A stretch of 64,000 nucleotides of DNA, taken from Catonia carolina (Eukaryota; Arthropoda; Insecta; Hemiptera; Achilidae). The notes under the pieces were generated by a model. The model made no database searches and was not told the origin of the DNA. It saw only the letters and a list, made by a program, of their open reading frames with translations. Of this stretch, positions 57,831-64,000 are shown one piece after another. The DNA lies in NCBI GenBank assembly GCA_035578175.1, contig JAQMRL010000007.1:49362727-49426726 (forward strand), written 5' to 3'. Positions within the stretch are counted from its first letter, which is position 1; each line of letters starts with the position of its first letter. Position numbers and translations under genes: made by a program.

Positions 57831-59265
57831 TAAGAAGGGCACGGGGAAGAAGGGAAATGAATATCGGAAAAATTCAATTTTTCGTTTTTTATTGCATTCG
57901 ATGTGTTATCCTCGACATTTTTTAGTACTGAATTAGTAGGTACTGATTAAGAACGGAAATCGTCAGTAGTTAGCCCGATATATAAAAATAAAATACTCGT
58001 ACAGGTTAAGAAAGAAGAATTTCAGCAGTGGGTCACTAAGACTAGCTGTAGAATAAGATGTTTTAAAATTAATTTAAGAAATGCAATTTAATCTTTTACT
58101 CTATTTCGTAACTTGAATTAAAATTTAAACCTAGGTTTAACATTTCATTAAAAATTTCCATTATTTATTCAAAGTTTAAACTAAACTAAAATCACTATCA
58201 AAATATAGATACTAAATGCGGCCATTTAATTTTAGGTTTGATTGATCTTCCAAAGGCTTTTATAACCTTTTTCACCTATCAAGATTTTTCTCATAAACAG
58301 CAGCTGAGTATTTCACAAATTTGCCTCGTACTGAGTGAAAACCTTTGTAGTTTTTTTTTTAAATATAGTACTAACTTAAGTAATTTCGTTTAGTAAATTG
58401 TATGTTTTCTGTAATATTATAAATTGTAAGATAGTTTTACAACATAAAATGTCAGTGGTTTTGTTTTTGACATTCCTCCTTTTTTACCAGTAAACGTGTA
58501 CTTTTTTGTATTTTATTACATAATTACAGTAAAACAGCCACGTAAGTTCCTTAAAATTAAAAACTACCCAGTAAACGCCCCAATTTAAGATTTTAATTTT
58601 CTAAGAGTCCATATAATAAGAAAAATTATATGTATCTAGGTCTCGTAAACAAAAAAAATCTTTGCTTCTGTAAAATTTATAAAATCTGACATTCCTCCTT
58701 CTTCACCTGTACCCTTCTAAATCTTTAAGAAAATCTATATATAAATCGAAACGTGTTCAATCTATAAAAAAACTAATCTCAATGTAGTACTGTGTATCGG
58801 AATAAATAATACTTCAATAACTTCAAAAAGGTATCATCATTTCGGCATTGAATTTTGTGTTCACCTACAATATTATTAAATTCGAGTACTGTGAGGTGCG
58901 AAAAATAATATTGATTTTCTAACCAAGTTTGCAAATGAAGATATCGCATATTGTAAGAATTTTATAAATAAATATTGAAAGAAGTTATATTTTATAGAGT
59001 CAGCTAAATAATGTGTTGTGTGTAGCCGTAATACATACAAAACAGTATGCACAAAAATGTTGTCAGCCGTTAAACAAGCAATGCTACTGATATCATGGTG
59101 TTAGCGGTAAAATCCAAGTTCACACGCGAGCCTACTGACAGAGAACTCTTCCTGCCATAACGATCTTTCATACAAATCTTCTCTTTCTTTTTATATCTCT
59201 CTCGTTCTCTTTAAATTAAAATATATAAATAAAGATAGATTTTTTACATCTCAATACACTATACA
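57831..59265. other. Long AT-rich stretch, no gene seen
   Basis: No supported gene, RNA or repeat. Confidence 0.55.
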
Positions 59266-59272
59266 GAGTGAT

Positions 59273-59740
59273 TCACGAAGACATGCGAAACTTTGGGAGT
59301 TCATTGTACATGTAAAAATAATGAAAAAGGTGTACCAACATGGGTCCGGAAATGCTTCGTTACCGAGTTACGGCTAGCGAAAGATTTTGCCCGGATTTCC
59401 GCTCACCAGGTGAAATGAGGTCTTCCTGATATTCTGGTAAGGTAGATTAAGGGGCGAAATCAATCGTTTCTTATGGTTTTTGACCTTATAAATTGAATAA
59501 AACAGGTCCCAGAACTGTAAGTTAAATAGTTTTTTAGAAACCAGTGTCAAATGCAAAAAATGGAGAGAAAAAACACATTTTTTCATCTTTGGGTAACAAT
59601 AACTTTGTCATTTTACCAAAAAAATAGATAAAAATTTTAAATAAAACTTGTAGAAAATGTTATTCTGAACAAAACGGTGTAAATAAAGTACTCAGAAAGC
59701 GAATAGATGTTTGATTAAATGAATTTTTATTCAGTTTTTA
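59273..59740. mobile_element. Candidate TA-flanked transposon end
   Basis: ACTATA is followed by CAGAGTGATTCACGAAGACA, with TA just before CAG. This resembles ends of IS630-like insect transposons and shares CAGxGTGATT with the element at 9628. The other end and any transposase were not found. The right boundary is a guess. Confidence 0.35.
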
Positions 59741-60007
59741 GTGTTTTAGAACATATTATGTTCTAAAACACTGATTTCCAAACTTTTCTAGCCCACGAAA
59801 AATTATAAAAACAATCGCCATTAACCGCGACACACCTTATTTTATTAGTTTATGACGTGAGCGTTTTTGCCTGAAAAACAACTCTCACAGTAACCAATAT
59901 TAGGAAAACTAAAACTGCAACATTCTTAACTTATATTTATATTAAATTGATTTTTTAAACAAAAATATTTAAATACAATATAAAAAAGATAGTTTTTTGT
60001 CTCTATC

Positions 60008-60238
60008 TATATTATCACTTCTTCTTCTTCTTCTTCCAAACAAGGATTATACAATAGCCTCTTCCAAACTCACACACTAAATCGTCTATCTCCATCTTTT
60101 TCTTGGTCTACCGAGATCCCTTTTAACTTGTGAAGCATACCCGTGCACCTGCTTAGGTATCCTGTGATCTGACATCCTTCCCATGTGGTGCCTCCAACTT
60201 TGGTGACAATCCTTTATCGCCAAATTTAAATTACATTA
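60008..60238 (-). pseudogene. LINE C-terminal fragment with GAA tail, inside hAT
   Basis: The minus strand reads WRHHMGRMSDHRIPKQV, then RDLGRPRKRW. This is the LINE pattern WLGHVxRMxDxRIPKQVL, then RRxVGRPRKRW. A (GAA)n tail follows, visible on the plus strand as CTTCTTCTTCTTCTTC at 60017. It is a 5-prime-truncated insertion, younger than the hAT element. Confidence 0.7.
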
Positions 60239-60451
60239 TATTATGTTCTATATATAATTATATTGAAACCACCCTCTATTATATGAGATAAAATCTCATA
60301 AAATGTAATAAACATTTTTATACTGGTACTGAGGTAATTTTTTCTAATTAGATTTTGTCTAATCTTTAAATGGCTTATCTTCAAATTGAATTTGTATCAC
60401 TGAGATTAGTTCAATTTGTAAATAATCAATCTGGTATTATTATTTTTGTTC

Positions 60452-60728
60452 TTAAATGTTTAATGTGACACAATGGAATTGATAGTTTTGAAGTGTCTCC
60501 AGCTTCCGTAGTTGTACAACTGACAAGGCTAATCTTCTTCTTCTCCTTCTTTTTGTCGCTCTGCTAATTTGAAGGTGTGACCCATTCTTCGCTTTTATTT
60601 GGTTAACTACCGATAAACTTGCCTCACAAATGTAGGATGTTGAAATGGGTAATAATATTTTAAAATTTTTATTCTGGATACTGCGGCACACTTGGCCAGC
60701 CTCACCGCATACAGTTTGACAAACCCTG
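60452..60728 (-). pseudogene. hAT transposase C-terminal dimerisation region
   Basis: The minus-strand frame includes KILLPISTSYICEASLSVVN and then QIKAKNGSHLQI. It matches the hAT C-terminal block LLPFxTSYLCExGFSxLxxIKxKxRxRL, which mediates dimerisation of the transposase. The zinc-finger and RNase H-like catalytic portions are missing. The frame continues with an arginine-rich stretch and then stops. It lies next to the right inverted repeat, as expected for a transposase C-terminus coded towards the left end. Confidence 0.7.
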
Positions 60729-60904
60729 TTCTAACAGGTACAATTATCATAATATATAACCCTAAAGCTACTTATATTTTAAAGATTAGTACATCCCTAT
60801 AGCTATTCTTATTTCCTATGTCAAATTTACCAAGGTGCAGCAGTATGGCTAATTTTACATACCTATTTATATAATATAATTTTCTAATAACATAATAAAT
60901 GTTT

Positions 60905-61438
60905 ATATAACATAATTTTCTACAACTTTAAATTTTAAACTTTTGCCTTAGAATGCAAATCAAGGCCGCAATCTTTAAAAAAAAGTACCATGAGAGCACA
61001 AGCCCCTTAAGAATCTTAGCAAACCTGGCGTTTACTCTACCTTGCAGAGCATAAAATATGTATAGTAAATAAGCCAATTAAAAAAAAAAAATCATAGTAG
61101 CCGTTTTTTGAGAAAATTGCAAAAAAGTGAGAAATTGCACGAATAAACGGCTACTTCCGGTTAACCTATTTTGATAAAAATGTTTTTTTCGGGGATTCTA
61201 ATGGTCCCTAACTTACGTTTCAAGTTTCAGTTTCGTTCAATATTTCGTTCTTAAGATACTTTGTTCATATACACAAGGATACACACATACACACACACCA
61301 ATCGTTAGCAACATGGGATTTTGTGATCAGGAGGCCTGAAAACGAGTATATCTGGTGAAAACTCGATTTCGAAAAATCGACATGAAAACAATAATTTATT
61401 TCCCAATACATTCATATAGGACAAGAGAAAGTAAAATA
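60905..61438 (-). mobile_element. Family H left half, reverse strand
   Basis: It covers part of one monomer and the degenerate GGCGTTTACTCTACCTTG and CCGGTTAACC blocks. A CA tract (about 61268-61300), ACTCGATTTCGAAAAATCGA and the left end GACAAGAGAAAGTAAAAT follow. The 3-prime end is missing. Confidence 0.75.
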
Positions 61439-62300
61439 CAAAAAAATCGTAATAAAAATAAATATAAAATGTAATTACAAAGTAATTGAACATTTTTTTA
61501 TTAGGATGAGCTACCGTAATACTGTTAGGGGACAAAAACCCTGACGCGAATTCTACCGTTCTGATGCCAAAGTGTTCATGTAGAATACAGATGTAGATGC
61601 AGAAATCCGGAAGAGTTAACCGAATGAAGAAGAATAAGAAGAAAGTTGTTCAATAGTACAAAATATTAATAATAAATAATTTTACTGTGCCTATGGTAAT
61701 TATGTTAAAAGTATAGGAAACTAACAATTGCACCCGCGCTACGCGTGGGGTTAGTGTTAGCCTCAAAAGGGTTGTCTTAAAATTAGGTTTGCAAGCATCA
61801 CTGAATCAACAAAAATTATAATTTACGTTCTGAGTTTCATAATCGTATCTCTTTTGGAAGGTATAAAGATGTTTAGATGTTTATCTCTTTTGGAAGGTAT
61901 AAAGATGGTATAAAGATGATGATTACTTTATGATAGATGTAATTTTTACTTCTTAGATGCAATTATCAAAATTAAAAAATGCTTTAATATTTTTTCTTCT
62001 ACTCCAAAAAAAATGTGTAAAATTTGATTTGTCTAAGTAACTGGGAAGTTATAGATTTAATAATGAGTGAATGAATCAACCAGTGAGCACTTTAGCAATT
62101 ATATTTTACGATTTTTAATTTACTGCATGATTTGGCAATGTTTATATTGAAATATTTCCGGTGCTAAATTAAGGTGTAGTATAACTAAGACATAAGAATG
62201 TAAACTGGAATTATTTCTCTGCAGAAATCGTAAAAGTTTTAGTTCTCTCTGTCAATTCATAAATTTTATTGGTGTAAATCTACCGAAAATTTAAATTTAA
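61439..62300. other. AT-rich spacer, nothing recognised
   Basis: A GCACCCGCGCTACGCGTGGG segment at about 61731 is vaguely like Helitron 3-prime ends. A short duplication of TCTTTTGGAAGGTATAAAGA lies at 61850-61910. I see nothing else. Confidence 0.45.
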
Positions 62301-62900
62301 AGTAATAAAACGTTGGGTTCATTGCCAGATATCATCACGACAGGTTGTAGCGATAGTTTAGTATACTGAGGCCTCAGGCGACCGCGGATTTCGAAGGTAC
62401 CAGAGTTTGACAGTGTATATAGAATAATGAAATATTGTAGGGGAATTTTTGTCGATCGAAGGGAAACTAATGGTAATCGGCGGCTGTCATCACTGAACAG
62501 AAGTAATTGTAATGGAGAGGAGTGAAATAAGAAAGAGGGGGGATGGCCTACGCAGGCAGGCAAGCAAGCAACTATCCATCCATCCATCCGGTGACCTTAC
62601 AGGAGGAGGAGAACAAGAAGGAGGAAGAGAAGGAGGATCCGTTATTTCGGATTCCTTACAACCAACATTCCCCGTTAATTGTTCGACAAGTTGGCCAACA
62701 GTTACGTCACCATCACTATCATCATAATAGACAGACCACCGGGTGCCTTCTGCCTGCTTCCATCCTTCCTCGTAAAACCATCCCGTACCCACAATACCCG
62801 GTTAGATCCTGGCTCGTCTTCCTGATTTACAAACCAAATATAATCCCACTTAATCTTCCTGTAATCTATTTACTAAGTGCTAGTTGAGTTCAATACGTTT
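62301..62900. other. GC-richer patch with purine-rich repeats
   Basis: Composition shifts away from AT. Short repeats (GCAGGCAAGCAAGCAA, CCATCCATCCATCC) and GGAGGA-rich runs occur at 62552-62640. Overlapping frames up to 114 residues on both strands share this low complexity. It could be an untranslated exon or promoter-proximal DNA, but no domain or splice structure is supported. Confidence 0.35.
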
Positions 62901-62982
62901 AAGTTAATAAAATTAGAAATATAGAACTTGAGAGAAAAATCTGCAATTCTTTTTATTACTTGTTGCGGCTTAATTACAGTAT

Positions 62983-63327
62983 GTTGTTGTTTAGGTCATC
63001 AGCCGAAAGGCTGGTTTGAACCTGTACAGGTTTTACTAAGTAAAACGAGGAGTGAGGTGGTTTACCAATGCCTTCCTCACCGAGTGGAAACGCATGCCGG
63101 ACCCTCTGAAAAGCACATATTTTCCAATCTGCAAATGCCACCTTCACTTCGTACACCTCAGGGTCTGACTGTATAATGAAATTCATTACTTTCAGAGGAG
63201 ATATCTCTGATTAGTATCTTTTACACCTCTACCTCTTCTGTTCTTAAATTATTCAGTCATTTGATTAGCTGACCATGTGATAAGAAACAGAACTGTTTAT
63301 TTAAGCCCTGCAAAGAACAGATTGAAT
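62983..63327 (-). mobile_element. Family C retroposon, 5-prime truncated, reverse strand
   Basis: The plus strand opens with the reversed tail GTTGTTGTTTAGGTCATCAG. It runs to the GCCCTGCAAAGAACAGATTG block, lacking the last 55 bp or so of the head. Confidence 0.7.
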
Positions 63328-63796
63328 TATAGTCTATAAAAACAATAACGAATTGCCATGAAGCAAAATTTTCGATATTTGGTTTTGATTTAATCTTCAC
63401 GTTTATTTACCCAGTGAAACCAAAAATTTTCTGGAGAAAAAATGACTACACAGATTACGAATGTTTGGAATTAACCATGTAATTCCAACACTAACAGTAT
63501 TTTACTCTGATGGAAGATAATAAAAAACCAACAGTTTTAATTTGAATGAAACACATGGCATTGGCTTTGTTCCCCTACAAACCCCAGTCAACTGTCTTCA
63601 GTCACGTTCTATGATACTACAATACCATTACCACTACAGTTGAATCTTGATAATTAACTGGAAAGCTGTTGGATTACCAAAAATTATGTATTACTAAGGG
63701 AACCGTTTAAAACAGTAATGAAAGGCTTCTCGGGGATCGATATAGTACGTAAATTTGAAAAATAATTTTAAAACATGCATTTATTAATAACCACAA
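63328..63796. other. Spacer with a possible pogo-like TIR
   Basis: TACAGTTGAATCTTGATAAT at about 63637 resembles pogo/Tigger-type ends. No second end was seen. The rest is AT-rich. Confidence 0.35.
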
Positions 63797-64000
63797 TTGA
63801 ATCAGTCATTTCAGAAAGCCCATGAGTCAAAATTTTACATTTTTTCTTTAGTGCATTTTAGAACTAACTGAATGTAAACACACCATCCCTACAAAAATCA
63901 CATAAGTCTGGCTTTCCTTAAGTAGTAAAACAGTAAGGAAAAGCTTATCCTTAAGGATATAAAGTGCTTCCTTGGTATTAAAAAATGAAAGTGGATAATT
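63797..64000 (+). mobile_element. Family E TIR element, left end, cut by window
   Basis: It begins TTGAATCAGTCATTTCAGAA and matches 47612-47785 through ATTTTAGAACTAACTGAATG, CATAAGTCTGGCTTTCC and AAAAAATGAAAGTGGAT. It has a 30-bp segment absent from the other copy. The element continues beyond the window. Confidence 0.55.

Larger units (their letters stand above)
59769..60728 (-). mobile_element. hAT transposon, internally deleted
   Basis: The ends are CACTGATTTCCAAACTTTTC on the left and, reversed, CAGGGTTTGTCAAACTGTAT on the right. The flanks TTCTAAAA (59761-59768) and TTCTAACA (60729-60736) match at seven of eight bases, as expected for the 8-bp hAT target duplication. A LINE fragment is inserted inside (60008-60238). 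Confidence 0.75.

Noticed and set aside
61725..61760. A Helitron 3-prime end
   Set aside because: Only a short GC-rich segment is vaguely similar, with no CTAG terminus or matching 5-prime end.
62512..62887. Proteins of 71-114 residues around 62.5-62.9 kb
   Set aside because: Overlapping frames on both strands are biased by short repeats. None has a recognisable domain.
1..64000. CRISPR array, operons or bacterial signals
   Set aside because: Repeated units are dispersed, variable in spacing and transposon-like. Nothing resembles regular repeats with unique spacers, and the window looks eukaryotic.

Overview
This window looks like transposon-rich intergenic DNA from a large, AT-rich insect nuclear genome. 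The evidence is AT-rich sequence with no operons or closely packed genes, CA/TG and AAT microsatellites, and many decayed transposons: mariner, Tc1-like, hAT, Helitron, LINE and tRNA-derived SINE. A hemipteran is my guess from the general style of the repeats, not something the sequence proves. I found no convincing intact host gene. Nearly all longer open frames are chance frames, microsatellite frames or transposon debris. All boundaries and identities were read by eye, without alignment software or database searches.

The dominant component is one non-coding repeat family, here called family H: 18 copies or fragments, about 12 kb or 19 percent of the window. Full copies of 0.75-1.1 kb begin near ACTTTCTCTTGCC and end in GGCAAGAGAAAGT, followed by a small stem-loop (GTGTGA/TCACAC) and CAGATTTTT. 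They carry a CA/TG microsatellite near the left end and one to three roughly 170-bp tandem monomers in the core. This layout matches non-autonomous Helentron/Helitron2 elements (HINE, DINE-1 type). Two head-to-head or tail-to-tail pairs make long inverted repeats at 31.8-34.0 kb and 55.7-57.2 kb.

Layout: 0-7 kb has H copies, LINE 3-prime ends and a canonical Helitron deletion derivative (2865-3629) that keeps an open helicase C-terminal frame. 9.6-11.6 kb has an IS630/Tc1-like element with 195-bp terminal repeats, an H fragment and a mariner whose left half is an inverted copy of its right end. 12-20 kb has H, the first copies of a 400-bp retroposon (family C) and LINE pieces in AT-rich DNA. 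20-31 kb has a foldback element, two mariner remnants, LINE remnants and a long ATT tract. 31-46 kb has H copies, tRNA SINEs, a Tc1-like remnant, and LINE and family C copies. 46-49 kb has a GC-richer patch and a TIR element (family E). 49-57 kb has a LINE split by a SINE, a tRNA-Gly-type SINE with a clear target duplication, a hAT MITE and two family C copies. 57-64 kb has a coding-like frame, a hAT transposase remnant invaded by a LINE, a GC-richer patch and a second family E copy cut by the window end.

The elements do not form a pathway. Their nesting does record relative ages: the mariner lies inside an H copy, a SINE inside another H copy, a SINE inside a LINE, and a LINE inside a hAT element.
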